Assembly (NCBI RefSeq): GCF_000764305.2
Contig: NW_025939124.1
Span: 124,001 to 188,000 of the forward strand
Length of the DNA stretch: 64,000 bases
Reading direction: 5' to 3'
From: Hyalella azteca
Lineage: Eukaryota > Arthropoda > Malacostraca > Amphipoda > Hyalellidae
Both the position numbers and the translations under genes were made by a program. The first letter of the stretch is position 1. Each line of letters opens with the position of its first letter. The notes under the pieces were generated by a model that saw only the letters and a list, made by a program, of their open reading frames with translations, made no database searches and was not told where the DNA came from. This document shows positions 35,339 to 47,797 of this stretch, one piece after another.

Positions 35339-37080
35339 CGCTGTAACACGCTCCCCATCACTACATCCATCATAGAAGTTCTCATAATCAACGGACATTA
35401 TATAGTTTGCCACTCATAGTCTACCTCAAATTCTTTAATAGCGCATTGGTCCCGGTTTCATAGGTCCTCTTTATCTTAAGTTCGTTGTAAATTTATTTTA
35501 TTAGATGTGGAAAACCTTGGAAATTTCCGCTTCGACTTGACTGCAGGTGCCCGGTGTTCCGAAATGCGAGTACTGAGGAAGGAAGACAGAATTAAAATTT
35601 TTTTTCGTTACATGTAGTTTTGTCTTCTTTTCAATTGATCGCTCGCATTTCAATAAAATAAGGAAAAAAAACTAATTGATGCGCATTACCAAAATTGAAG
35701 CCACTTCCCGTCCGTAGTACATTCGTTACACTAAGGCTCTACTTTCTCAAGGTGCTCGGTACTCTACATGGTGCTGCAGTATAGAGCACCTTGCTATAAC
35801 GCACCCTTGTACCGAACATGTTTATGCTCACATGTAAAAGGTCACCGAAAGAAGACTCTCGTGTCGCAGCTAAGAGCTTACCATTCAGTCTCAGGAGCGC
35901 GCTGTGTTTCACGTTGATTTGTTAGCGCATAAATTCAGCTCTGGTTTGGCTGTGTGTTCATATACCTCGACCCAGCATCAGCTAGTGCCCTCGCTCCTCC
36001 TGTCCTAGTAGACCTTGTGTAAATAGTACAATCAGTAGAACTTCTATAAATTATTTATAGATATGAGTCTGAATAACTGATATAGCTCGTACATGCTTCG
36101 TTTATCTAGTTATTGAGCCTCAATAGGCCTTAGTGGCCACTGTATGCTTTAGTATCTGGTAATAGACCCTCAACGGCCTTCTGGCCACTTCAGATTCTTT
36201 CTAGCTAATTGAATTAAGCAATTTTCTCGCCATAGAATTTCCAACGATGTCGCTCTAGACTTTCGATCTGTTAGTTGATTTAGTTTGAAGGGCCTTTCTT
36301 AATTGGCAAATAGAAATTAATGGTCCTGGTTTGTAATGAAATAAGTTTAAATAATTTTTTTCGGTAACTGTGTTATAGCCGATAATTTTTGGTCTTCTTA
36401 ACATAAGCATATAGATTGAGTAATAAATTTACACCAAGGCTTATAATGTAGAGACGCTCGTGCAGAACGGTAAGCCACTTAGCGTCAGCAGTCGCTGAGT
36501 GCTGCACGGCAGTTTGGGACGTAAGTTATTCTTAGTATGGTCTCTCGTCTGATGTTGTGATGCCATTTATTGCCCCTCGCAGGCTTACCTAGTAACATAA
36601 AATATCGATTTACCCGTACAAACTCTACTCATATTTCGGCCCTAATAAATTTTGCACTTAGCCTCGATCGCTTGGTCGTATTACCCTGCAACTTGACATA
36701 TTACCATCCTATAGCCAAGCTTGTGATTTGGTTTTCTCAGCTAGATATTGGTTCCTAGTCTTACGTACACTCCCTTCGTCAGTTAAGCTCGTGGTGTATT
36801 TGATGGAAAATTGAAGCAGGTGAGCAGATTATCTTGTCTTGTCGTCCAGTGTGCGATGAGGCAAAGCATAAAACAAATATTCTCCTGAACATGCATTCAT
36901 TGCTACCGGGTGTTCTGAGTCTCGTCTTTTGCTCTGCAAATGGAGTGACGCTGTGTTTGGTTTGTAGGCGACTAAACTGCTTCATTGTTGGTTGCCGCTG
37001 CCTCTCACCTCAACTCTGCTTATCTGCTGGCGACAAAGAGACCTTTTGTAATGAGAACTTTCATGCCCACAAATTTATAT
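35339..37080. other. Non-coding stretch with small stems
   Basis: There is an inverted 9-bp pair, 'aaggtgctc'/'gagcacctt', at about 35,749-35,794. Two related blocks with 'ggccttagtggccact' and 'ggccttctggccactt' occur near 36,130 and 36,175. No gene was recognised. Confidence 0.5.
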
Positions 37081-37133
37081 TAGGTGCAGCGACGCCTTCC
37101 TACTTAATTAGGTGCAGCGACGCCTTCCTACTC
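37081..37133. repeat. Two-copy tandem duplication, 28-bp period
   Basis: 'taggtgcagcgacgccttcc' followed by 'tact' is present twice, at 37081 and 37109, without a mismatch. Confidence 0.92.
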
Positions 37134-38656
37134 TCGCTCGCTTTTTTTATTATTACTTGGATTTTTAATATATTTTGTACACAAATTTTCACGAAAAAAT
37201 ATGCGGAAATATTTTATGAAACAAGGAAATCATTTACAAGTGTGCCACTAATAGTGAATCATCAGGTTGCACCAATTTTAAATTGGGTAAATTAATTGTT
37301 CTGGTTACTTGGACTTTATTATGAATTATATTGTCCAACGCTCATTGTATCCTCTCAACAAACATTCAAATAACAATTTACAGAATTTTTTCAAGGGACA
37401 CCAAGTTTACTACCGATTACTTTATTCATTGATTCGCCTTGCACCTGTTTTACTTCATGATGTCCGTATTTATTTCTTGACATGGGACTCCGTATTTGTT
37501 TAGGAAGCGAAGCCAGCCCCGTAGACGCGATACCGCCGTGTTCTTGCAGCGCTGATAAGCCATCGCACGGCTGGCAGGCAGGAGCACCCATTGCTTCGTG
37601 TCGTACACGTGTTGCTGAGCCACGAAATGCGTGTAGCACGTCGCACGCACTCGTGTTGTGCGTGTCGTGGCCCCGAGTTACGCACCCCGTGCGTTTGTTT
37701 TGAGAGGAGCGAGACGCAAGCATCTGGTAAATGACATTCCTTTCTTGTCTTTTCCTTGAGTAACTTATTTTGTACACACTGCATGCTTATGACTCGTATT
37801 CCAGCTATTGTTAAACTGGCTTTATACTCTTTGATTTTATTACTATATTTATTATGTGATTCTGATACAATTTTCAACAATTTTAATTTTAGGTAGAGAT
37901 CAAATGCGGTTATGTCTTTCATGGCATTTCATGCGTGAGAACCGCAGGTACTTTGGCATCCTACTCAAAACGACTCACATCGATACTGTAACAAATATTC
38001 TTATTATGCTATGTCCGCATCTACGTGTGTCAGATGCGCTTTTAATCAACAGATATATTCATTAGTATCTGATATTGGTGGTTGGTTGGTTGGAGTGGCA
38101 GCTGCGGCAATTAGTTTGCTAGGCCGTCTGTGGCAGACAGCTTGGACAACACAGCGCGGCTGCCGTGATTTATTATCGGAGTGTGACATGCTGTCCGGTG
38201 CTTCGAATTATGGAGTGGCTCACACAACACGCTATAGCGCTGTTGTCACGCTAGACATGAACTTCTTTAAAGTTTTCATCATTAAATGATTCTCAGGTGC
38301 CCTCTGATCTTTTTATTTGTATATTAGTCCCCGCTTAAGTCTTTTCAGCAAAGCAGCTCATATGTTTGCAACTTTTTTTTTCCATCCCTCGCATGGAAAG
38401 CTCCATGCACGAACTATTTTATTTTGATTCTTTATTAAAAGCGCCTCATAAATTGATAAAGGACAATAACTTTTCTAAAAAAACTACGGTAAAATGTATA
38501 CAGTGGCTGTCGCTCGTCTGATCTTCAACACATCGACGCCGACCAAACGGCGGCTGTACTCCATTAGTTCCTCCACACGCGGGAGATATGAGCGCCTATC
38601 TGATGCCTGGCGTTTCCTTTTATACTGAATGAGGGTCGGTCCCTTTTATTGTGTCA
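37134..38656. other. Stretch without a supported gene; one GC-rich patch
   Basis: Positions 37,500-37,690 are GC-rich and open on both strands. The minus-strand frame 37,450-37,650 (residues like KQWVLLPASRAMAYQRCKNT) looks somewhat protein-like but matches no family I know and has no convincing start or splice sites. Confidence 0.4.
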
Positions 38657-38883
38657 TCCCTGCTTGTCCCAGCTGCACGCATCTCTGTCCCAGCAGCACG
38701 CATCCCTGTCCCAGCAGCACGCATCTCTGTCCCAGCAGCACGCATCTCTGTCCCAGCAGCACGCATCTCTGTCCCAGCAGCACGCATCTCTGTCCCAGCC
38801 GCATGCATCTCTGTCCCAGCCGCACGCATCTCTGTCCCAGCAGCACGCATCTCTGTCCCAGCAGCACGCATCTCTGTCCGAAC
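38657..38883. repeat. Minisatellite, 21-bp unit, about 10-11 copies
   Basis: The unit is 'cagcagcacgcatctctgtc' plus 'c'. Most copies differ by zero to two bases. The unit is a multiple of three and lacks stops in most phases, so several frames on both strands stay open across it (HASLSQQ, GTEMRAA, LGQRCVL types). These are by-products of the array, not genes. Confidence 0.96.
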
Positions 38884-39219
38884 GGCTAGCTGTCTCTCAG
38901 GCAATAGGTTCAAGTCGTACCCTTGACGAGCAGCAAGAACAAACCGTCTCAACAAATTGACCCATATGGGCGTGAGATTGACCCACACGTGAGTACCACT
39001 GACTGCTCGTCTGTCATTAATGAGGCGTCAGCAATTTTAAACTATGTCTCTACAAGTGTCTTTTGTTATCGTTTTCTCCTATTAACTTCGCATTGTGGTC
39101 AGTTATGGGCTTAACTTGTTTTTTTTTCTAAGTTTTCGAGGTGCTTGAGGAATCGTGGACGAAACAAGTTACAGAAGTTAGATGCATTCATGCGAAAGTG
39201 CCAAGATGTGAACTTGAAC
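38884..39219. other. Spacer between two arrays
   Basis: Nothing recognised. A T-run lies near 39,120. Confidence 0.45.
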
Positions 39220-39413
39220 GCCGTGCTTACTGTTCCACGTGTAACAACACTCGTGCTTGGGTCACTTGTATATAGTTGTACACTCGTAACAGGAACACCG
39301 TGTTCATTGTTCCGTATGTACACACCCGTGTATGGGTCACTTGTAGTTGTACACTCATAACAGGAACACCGTGTTCATTGTTCCGTATGTACACACACCC
39401 GTGCTTGGGTTCC
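39220..39413. repeat. Tandem repeat, 71-bp unit, about 2.6 copies
   Basis: The unit contains 'gttgtacactcgtaacagga', 'acaccgtgttcattgttccg' and 'tatgtacacacccgtg'. It repeats from 39275 to 39346 with few changes; the first, partial copy is more diverged. Confidence 0.93.
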
Positions 39414-42050
39414 ACTCAGTTCAGGACAGTTCGTTGTATCCCTGAATGCGTGGCTCCCTCTTTCAATTACCGCCGTCAATAAAGCGTGTTGCCGTTCCCA
39501 CATAATTCCCTGTGTCCCCTGACGTTGCTAATTTGCTGTGACTCGTCTTTTGTAGCGCGTGTAGTTCAAAACCCGTACATTGAGTTACTCGTTCGGTGCT
39601 CAAGTAGCAGAGACAAACACCTGCGTATAGTTGGAATTATTCTTGGTGACACAAGCATGCATGGTTGATTGCTACTAAAATGTATTTTTTACATTTTACC
39701 CTAGATTCTAATCTAATGCAAATGTTTAGTTGCGGAGACTCGAACTAAAAGGTCTATTATTCAATTCAAATGATTCTAAATTTCCAGCGTAGCTATATTG
39801 TTTATTTGGTATAAAATTGGTTGTGGGCCTGTTGGATAGGGCACCGAAAATTCTTCCTTCTTCTGACAGGCATGTATTCTAGACAAGCAGGTTCTGACGT
39901 CATGCATGTCTTTGGACATGGCTCTTGGTATCTCATGTCCATCTTGAAGGAACAAGCGCCTGGCTTTTTGCTCCGACGATGTGATGGATACGAGGAGAGA
40001 ACCGCGATTCCTTGAACACTGCCTGAATATGTATTTGCATGTAATTGTCAATGTTCATATCTCATTTACTATCTTGCTATACTACCTATCACTTACTAAG
40101 TATCCTCACAAAACTACCTCTACATGCTGAGGAATGATCTGGAAAGCATTTTTAATCTATCCATCGCTGATAAATTTGAGTGCATCGTCTCTAGAAAACG
40201 TAAAAATGTTTTTCCACCGTTTTCTCTGAACCATGCACCCAGCTAATAATGTGCAATTGAATTTATCTTGAACTCAAGAGCTAGTATCAGATTATGCATA
40301 CTGGTATAATGCATCACCTCCCCTAAAAATAAACTCTCGCTGCCTGCGTACATGAACACAATACACACATTGTATATTAAGATCAGCCAAAGATGAGTCC
40401 CCTGCCAGTCAGAGCCCGTCGATGTGTATACGTGATGCATGTCAGAGACTCGCTATAGTCATGATAGCTCGATAAGCCGACCCCAGAGCGCCCAGCTCTG
40501 CTATCTCTGCGTTTGCTGGACCAACAGTGTCGTGAAAAGCGGACTTGAAAGCCTCTCTCTTGGGCTCTATAATCGCATCTTAGGCTTGTCCTGATGGATC
40601 ACATACCCCGACAATCGTGGCCTTAATTTCTGTGTCGGTCAAGAAGCCCATTGGAGCGGCGCAGGTTCTTTCCAAACAGTTCACGTGAGCCGAGATTAAT
40701 GGGCCTAAAAGGACTTGAAATCATTGATCGTGAGAAGTTATAGATTTTTATAGAGCTTGTTAAAAATAAATTTTATTATAAACAAATTAAACAAGAGATC
40801 AGCTGGAAATAAAAGATAGTTCAAAAGTGAACCAGCTGTATTTTATACAGCAGGGTTGATGCAACACTCTTGATTCATGCACGAGACTGGTGCTCCTATT
40901 AGAAGTGTACAAATCTGAAGCCTTTATTCTGGCTTGAGATTAGCCTCCTCGACCTACTTCTGCCTTTGTACCGTTTGGCCTAATGTGGCTACTTTAGTAG
41001 AGAGGTGGAGTGCAACACTTTATCCTGGTTCTTGCTGATTTCCACACGTATGGTTCTACTTCTCTTTAATGTCGACTTCACATCCTAACCCAAAGAGGCC
41101 TCGAGAACATTCATCATTCGTAATGCGATACTTGGATAAATTTTGTGCACCTATTCGATGGCATGTGAGACTTTTATTTTTGAACTACGAACTAATATTT
41201 GAGGCTCTTCTCTCATCATATTTCGTGATTCACACAAATCATTTTACCCTTGCCCCTAATCATTTTTGTTTAAGATGAAGAAATTTCACTCCAGACATTG
41301 ATCTTTTTTCATTATCATTATGAGAATTCGAAAATATTAATTCTCATGGCCGTCACTGTAACATTTGATGAATTTTTTTTGGGCCTTTGCCCAACAACAT
41401 TAGCACAATGTGCAGATGTAGTGTAACAAAATGGGTTATCACAGTGGGTTTTTAAAGATTATTCTTCTTCTTTGTGATTATAACTTATAACTCATTGATC
41501 GTAACTTGCTTTTATTAAATCAGGACACGTTCGTAGCGTCGTATAGGCTTTCTCAGAGTATTCACGTGAAACTTCTCGTATGAATGACCACAGCACTGGT
41601 ACTAAGGGAAGGTTTCAATTAAACACTGGTATAATTAATAATAAAAGCTGGGAAAATCAAGGCACATTCTTAGTTTACCAAGTCACTGTTATCGAAATGA
41701 TAATAATGTTAATAAATTCAGAGCATGAAATTTATTCCTATTGTAACCGCACTCTTTACTCGTAATCAAAGAATTAAATGAACTGCTTGGAGCAACCGCA
41801 TTCCTACTTCACCGGGAAACGTTGATACGTAGTTCGATCCGATTGAGTAGGACGGTTGCCATGCCGTAACCTTTATTTCTCACGAAGTTCACGAGCGTCT
41901 CCTGCGTAATGATGGTCGTTTGCTCTTAGTATTAGCCGTACCGTAATTGTGGTTTTTTAGCCGTCGTTGCGTCTCTACGGAAGATATCTCAAGTTCCGTA
42001 GTCTGCATGACTAGAGAGATGTGTTAACAACTTAACAGCCGTACTTCAAA
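39414..42050. other. Long non-coding stretch, one doubtful frame
   Basis: No supported gene. A minus-strand frame at about 40,710-40,443 runs some 85 codons with one stop, but no family is recognised. The rest is AT-rich with no repeat or RNA signal. Confidence 0.45.
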
Positions 42051-42209
42051 ATGGCTGTAAAGGTTTCAAAAGTTTGTCGACGCTGCTGTCAGCTCGTGGC
42101 CGTACTGCTGCTGCTGTGTCCGACCGTGCTCTCGGCGTTACTTGAATTATTGCTGGCTGTAGAACGCTGTTCCTCTAGTTGCTTATCGGGTAGTCTCGCA
42201 ATAGATTAA
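42051..42209 (+). CDS. Candidate small ORF with signal-peptide-like N-terminus
   Basis: A 52-codon frame starts at an ATG in the favourable context 'caaaATGg'. It begins MAVKVSKVCRRCCQLVAVLL and continues LLCPTVLSA, giving a basic start, a hydrophobic core and small residues at a possible cleavage site. A second hydrophobic stretch and four more Cys/Ser-rich residues follow before the stop. It could be the start of a secreted or membrane protein gene whose true exon end lies inside this frame; a weak donor-like 'gtagtc' is at 42190. CTG repeats alone can produce such a hydrophobic run, so this may be chance. Confidence 0.2.
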   Translation: MAVKVSKVCRRCCQLVAVLLLLCPTVLSALLELLLAVERCSSSCLSGSLAID

Positions 42210-44938
42210 CGGCCGTGGCGGTGTTGTTGGTCGTACAGAAATGTGGGAAAATCGGGGTAGTCATTTGTAGATGCTCTTGCAGCAATCGTAGCTGTATCGA
42301 TGAGTCTAAAGTACTTGCGACTGTTAATGTTCGAAAACGGGTGAGGCCGCCGGCCCGTGGCCGTTGCCGTCACGTCCGCCGAGTGCAGACCGTGCTAGCA
42401 TGATTTTTTTTGCGCAAATTTTAGGGTCCTTACAGACGTTGCGCACACTTGAGCCTACCAAGGGACGCCGCGACGTTTTGAGTTCCACAAAGGTCAGCCC
42501 TTTCGGTACCCTCGTCCGTTACAAAAATATAAACAACTCGCTCCCCAAATTTTACCCAAGCCATGTGGTCAAGTTACATACTGTCTAGAATTGCTTAACA
42601 TAGCGCAATCACTTCTCAATATAAGCTATGTTCAATATTATAATGTAAAATAAAGTCAAAATGACCTACGCTTAATTCATGGGACGGCCAGCAAATGAGC
42701 AGTAGAGGGTTAGTTACATCTTCACGGTGAAGCTCACCGGCAGCAATGCGTGATAAGGTTGCTGGTACCCGTATACATTATGCAGTCCCTTCAACTTTAC
42801 CCTTCATATATTTAGTTACCATGAACAATGTATAGGAACCGGTCATTATAAGTACGTTAGTTAGCTCGTGACAAACGCACAGTTTGGTGCATGACGCACG
42901 CTTGGAGCTACGGCAACCTGCCTGTCACTGCTGATCGTCAACTCCCGCAGAATGTGGATGACCAAGACTATGGTAACTCATAGAAGTGACACCTTTGGTG
43001 ACGTAAAATTGATCCCTTAATCCGTAAAATTGAACCGTTTGGTGAACGCTACATTAGTTACCTAAGAAGTGACCTCTTTGGTCACGGTTTCATTAGTCAC
43101 CCATCGTTTTGCTCCTCCAGTGAAAATGATACCAATAAAACATATACACTGAACCGCCTCGCCATGCCCGTGTACAATGTTGTGCTAGGTCTGTTTGGGG
43201 CTGATGTCATCTGCTCAGGCAAAACTGAACGATTCCGGCGACATTCAGTAAGTTACTACGTACTTATTCGTATTATGCAGTTAACCGAAACTGTATAAAC
43301 ACAACGAGTGAAGGGAGTTGTAGGGTTGTTATAATGAATTACATTCGAAAATTGGGATTTTATTGTTATTACTATATTTACAAAATATTTAAGCCTGCTG
43401 AAATTGTCTCTTGAAAGAAACCAATCAATCGGATGGCAGCAGTTTCATCTCCATGATTCGACTCAACATCAATGTATTTAAAAAAACATACCCAGCTGCA
43501 AAAAAATTGCGTGTAGTTTGACACGTTATATTTCTTAAGCTTGTACAGAGATTGGATCTATTGACGAATTTGTTTATCGCTGCCCATGACATGGCTTTTG
43601 TGTTGGATTCGAGCGTCACTCCTAACAAGGGCTTGTGGCATTGTTAGCTACTGAACAAATGGCTGAAACCGTGACTTATATGGCGCGCTTAGAGGTCACT
43701 TATAAGGGGAGCTTACAGGTCACTTAAAAGGAGTGTCCGTTGCAAGACACTGTGCCTTAAGATTGTTTCAATCCGCAAGCCAGTCAGTCAGCGGGCCTCA
43801 ACTTTTATTTTTTCCATTATTGCTTCTGCAATCAAATGGCTTTTGAAATAACTCGATGTTTCGGAAATACTGTGAACCTTTACGTACTGTTTTACATGTG
43901 ACATAAACTGTTAATTATTTCGTGTGTACTGGGCGAAAAGTAGAAGCAGATGTCGTAGACGCCATCGTCAACAATGGCAAGATTTTAACAATATCGGACG
44001 CTACGCTGGCGGTAACAATCATCGTAAGCCTGAAAAACATTACCGAGTTGCCGAATTACCTGAAATTTCCGTAAGTCAAACTTTTGTAATAACCTTCATT
44101 TTCAATGAGATGTTCATTCGACGAGTACTGTATCCACGAGGAAAAAATTCTGGTGTTTGTGATGTGCCTATGATGATATCGAGTTGCGAAAATCCTCAGG
44201 TTCAGCCGTTGCATAATGCATGACTCGACCTGTTGTTGATCGTTTTTGCTCCATGGTTCGTGATTTGTTTTGATATATTGACCTCCTCGGGGTGTAGAGG
44301 CTGGGCGCCCTGCCGTGTTCCTTGTAAATGGCAAACTGTGATTTACTGTGTCTCGTTGATGTTCTTTTTTATCTTTAATCGTTGAGCCTTTGCAATTGTT
44401 TTCCTGCCACGTTGGACGGCACATTGACGTTCGTTGCATTTGCCATTTTATTTTCATTGTTTTAAAAAAGATTGCTTGAGCGCTCACAAGAAATGGAAAC
44501 AAAATAAATTCCGCTTTTATTTATGACTTGGGTTTGTTGAAAATCTTGCGAGAAGTTCCAATTGAAGTGAGCATGATTCATGTCAAGCACTGCCACAAGC
44601 TGGTTTCAGGCGCCTGCTTACTGCCGCTAAATAGGGCCGCAACTATGTTCATAAACAATTTCAAATATATTGTGTAAAATTCAGATTTTTTATCATCTTG
44701 GTTCTTAGTCTATCGTTATTCAGATTTATATTGTTAAAATGTATCAATGTAGATCTGGACTTCCATTGAATAAATTTGAATGAAGTTCAATGAATTATCC
44801 TTAATAGTAAATAATGTTGAATTATTAAACACCAATTTTAGTTACGAGATATAGTAATAGTTGTTTGCTTATAGAAATAAGAAACGTTCTGCTGTATTTA
44901 GCTGCGTCAAAGCCGTCTGGTGCCATAAGACTTCTCAG
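42210..44938. other. Long stretch without a supported gene
   Basis: GC content is raised to about 42,500, then AT-rich. At about 42,985-43,095 loose copies of 'gaagtgacctctttggtcac' recur. A 148-codon minus-strand frame at 44,056-44,502 is not recognised. Confidence 0.45.
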
Positions 44939-44939
44939 G

Positions 44940-44991
44940 CCTGACTATTATAAGGCTATAGTCAGGTTTCAATAGTGGCCAATAATTGGCC
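44940..44991. other. Two adjacent small stem-loops
   Basis: The perfect 9-bp arms 'cctgactat' (44940-44948) and 'atagtcagg' (44958-44966) are followed 10 bases later by the palindrome 'ggccaataattggcc' (44977-44991). Function is unknown. Confidence 0.6.
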
Positions 44992-45879
44992 GTCGAATAG
45001 CCGGCTTTTTTGTGTCCATATTTCGATTAGGATTGAGTGACTCATGTATTTGTTTGCCTGATCTTGTGGTGTTTGTTTTGCCCTTGGTTGCACAGACATT
45101 GTTTATGCAGTGATTCTTAGCACACATAAACTGCTCGTGTGCTCTGAATATTTATGTGGCGTCAAGATTTCTACATACAAAGACATTCATGCAGATGGAC
45201 ATAACATACATGGTCCTTGCGTAAATCTGAGTTGAGTTACGTGTTGAAGAAAATTACTTTTGATGAAAACAGTGCCTCGTTCTGCAGAGTATTTATTTAT
45301 TCAGTCATCGTGTTAGGTACTCAAGGATACTTTGGCCCTGCGATATCTTAGCCAACCTACGAAGGATAGCTTTCCGTGCCCTAAATGCATTTAGAATTAA
45401 AAGAAATTTGCGCTCTTGTTATTTTATTCGTGTTTCCTGTTGTTTGGATTTTTCAAACCTGTCATAATTCCATGCTCTGTTGTTTGTGTAGGCTCAAATA
45501 AATAATAAAAAAAATTTTATAGTGCCAGTCTCTGAAATACGGTGCCGAAATATGCTTGCGTTTGCAACAATCCTCGCGTTGAGGCTATGGTCAGTTCTTG
45601 CAATGCACTAAGTTCAGTCGTATAAGCCTCAGAGTATCCTCATGCATCCTGCAATAAGCCGTCTGCTTATGTCATCTGCTAAGATCCTGCGTTGATTCTA
45701 AGCTAATAGGAACCTGCTTATAACGGCAGACTGCAGCTTTACTGTAACCCCGAGATTGGTGTGCTGTGATGACGACATTCGGACCTTGGTGTTTCCTTTA
45801 CCACAATATTATTCTGCCAGAAGCATTTATGCCATGAATAACAGTGCTATTCCTATCCTTAGTATTTCTTTCGAACGTT
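44992..45879. other. Non-coding stretch, nothing seen
   Basis: No gene, RNA or mobile element recognised. Confidence 0.45.
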
Positions 45880-45912
45880 GCAGTCCCAGGCCACGATGGA
45901 TAGCCGCCTCCT
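45880..45912. repeat. Dispersed repeat, copy 1
   Basis: 'gcagtcccaggccacgatgg' plus about 12 further bases also occurs at 54,949-54,980 in the same orientation with about two differences. Flanks show only loose similarity. It is probably a fragment of an unrecognised interspersed element. Confidence 0.75.
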
Positions 45913-46182
45913 ACCAGAACGTGATAAATTTCCGTATAACGTTGTTCACTACATTACATCATGGTGGGTTGTTGAAATAACAAGTCCCCCGGTAGGTTAT
46001 CGTAAGGACCACCCAGTCCTATCATACAGAAACAAATGCCCGTCATTTGGTTTATATAGGTTCCTGGTCTAGGCGAGTCCCAAGGACGAGTGGCAGGCGG
46101 AGGCTGCTCTTGAAAGTCAGAGTGCTGCCCACATCAGATGAGTCAAGGCTGAGTGCATCTGGCCTCGACTCAGTGAGTCTGG

Positions 46183-46303
46183 GTCCCGCTACGAGGATTA
46201 GACTAACGCTTGTCCCGCTACGAGGATTTCACTCGCGCGTGTCCCGCTACGAGGATTTCACTCACGCTTGCGCCGGTCCCGCTACGAGGATTTGACTCAC
46301 TCT
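46183..46303. repeat. Tandem repeat, 29-bp unit, 4 copies
   Basis: Each copy begins 'gtcccgctacgaggattt'. Copies start at 46183, 46212, 46241 and 46276; the last spacing is 35 bp because of a 6-bp insertion. Confidence 0.93.
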
Positions 46304-47654
46304 GGTCGTGTCACTTTCGAGTCATTCAATGAAAATTCAAACATTCACGAGAACAACCAGCTCGCACTGAACTCGATATCATCCTTTCACCCACGTACAA
46401 ATTGTCAACTAATAGTTTTGCCAAGAATTTGACAAGTTCTTTGAACGTTTTTCTCGTGTTCTACAAGTTACTGCTCTCGAAGATCCTGATCGAATGTGCA
46501 TTAACAAGAGCATTTATACATTCTCTGCGCAAGGCTTTGGAGTAGATTGTAAGATTGGATAGGCATGGTTCAAGTATATAATCAAGAAGCAGTAAAATTT
46601 TCAAGCATTTAAGGCGAACCATTTGGTTTTGAGCTATGGAAGTACCAAGAGTTCATTTTCTTTTATCGACTGCACGTGGAAGAGTTTTCTTACTTCGCTC
46701 GCCTTATTAACCTTCTCCATCTTGAATTCGTTGTATTTATTTCTGATTTTATTTGTTATTTGCGCACTTGGAAGTTAACTGTCGTCTGCTTCCTCAAACA
46801 ACATTAAGAATGGGTCTGTTTCTCTGGCTCAAGAGGCAGGCTCTGTGGCTGCTCAAGTGGTTTGTGTGAATATACATCTGACTATCTATACACCGCAATT
46901 TGTGTGCTGCTGTATATCTGCATGCATGTGCAGCTCTATGTCTTGGTCAGCGATCGGCAGACATGTCTGTATGTCTGTGTTTCTAGAACGCATTCCTGGT
47001 AGTAATGTTTGATCAGTGAATGTCCATCTGCACACAATGTGTATAGACCGGCACACGTGAACGTTCCATTGTTGAAGCCTTTATTTCTATGTTTTCCAAA
47101 AATATTACGCTTTGCGTAATTTTAGTTTTCTTAAATTGTTGTTCAATAAGAGTGCATTTTGCTCTCGTTTCGGAGAGTATACAAATCTAGAATTGTGTTG
47201 CACATTTTACATTTAATCTATCTTTTGTTATATTTGTTTCTATGTTGTGGAATCAAATATTATTAATATTATTTTACTTATGACCAAATTCTAACGCCGA
47301 GCAAAATTTTTATTGTAAAAATTGCTTTTGTGTCCAATTTCCTTCCCAAAAGTTTACTTTTATGCATACAAATCGTGATAGTAATGTTATAAGTTATACC
47401 TTTACGCCTACAAGCTTTACACTTCCAGTAATTTCATCTTAAGCCCGTATGAAATATTAGAATTGTATGAGGCTACGAGTCCCGTATGAAGTTATAAGTG
47501 TTTTGTCTCACTGAACGTACTTTCCCACACGAGGATCAACACTGGAGTTGTTTTTCTCACGACCTGTTGACGACACGCCGCTGCTGCTGAGCGTGACTGC
47601 CCATAGCCTGCCCGTCGGATCGAGCGAATGCTGCGGTGACATACAAGCTTTACA
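46304..47654. other. Non-coding stretch up to the transposon
   Basis: No gene or RNA recognised. Short blocks around 46,880-47,060 are T/G-rich ('gcatgcatgtgcagctctat'). Confidence 0.45.
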
Positions 47655-47680
47655 GGGGTTGCACAGAATAAGGGAAACGC
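47655..47680. repeat. Left terminal inverted repeat of the Tc1-like element
   Basis: A 26-bp arm starting 'caggggttg' directly after a TA dinucleotide. It differs from the other arm at three positions. Confidence 0.92.
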
Positions 47681-47797
47681 CTGAGAAATCCACAAATTAT
47701 ATTTTATTATGGTGTAGGTCCACCTTTTTCGGCAATTACAGCATCAATTGTCCGAGGTATTGACTCATACAAATTGTGAATTGTTCCCAGAGGAATT

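Noticed and set aside
36834..37295. 153-codon plus-strand frame rich in Cys and Phe
   Set aside because: Contains a 28-bp duplication and has no domain or conserved pattern that I recognise.
37500..37922. 140-codon minus-strand frame, and overlapping frames on both strands
   Set aside because: GC-rich patch keeps several frames open at once; no family, start context or splice sites to choose one.
39700..39790. tRNA-like B box ('gttcgagtc' on the minus strand)
   Set aside because: The flanking bases cannot form the T-stem or acceptor stem, so it is not a tRNA or a clear tRNA-derived SINE.
40443..40710. Minus-strand frame of about 85 codons with one stop, residues such as APMGFLTDTEIKATIVG
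   Set aside because: Looks mildly protein-like, but other frames are nearly as open and no family is recognised. A translated search would decide.
47492..47763. Frames on both strands at the left end of the Tc1-like element
   Set aside because: They cross the transposon boundary and terminal repeat and share no homology with transposases.
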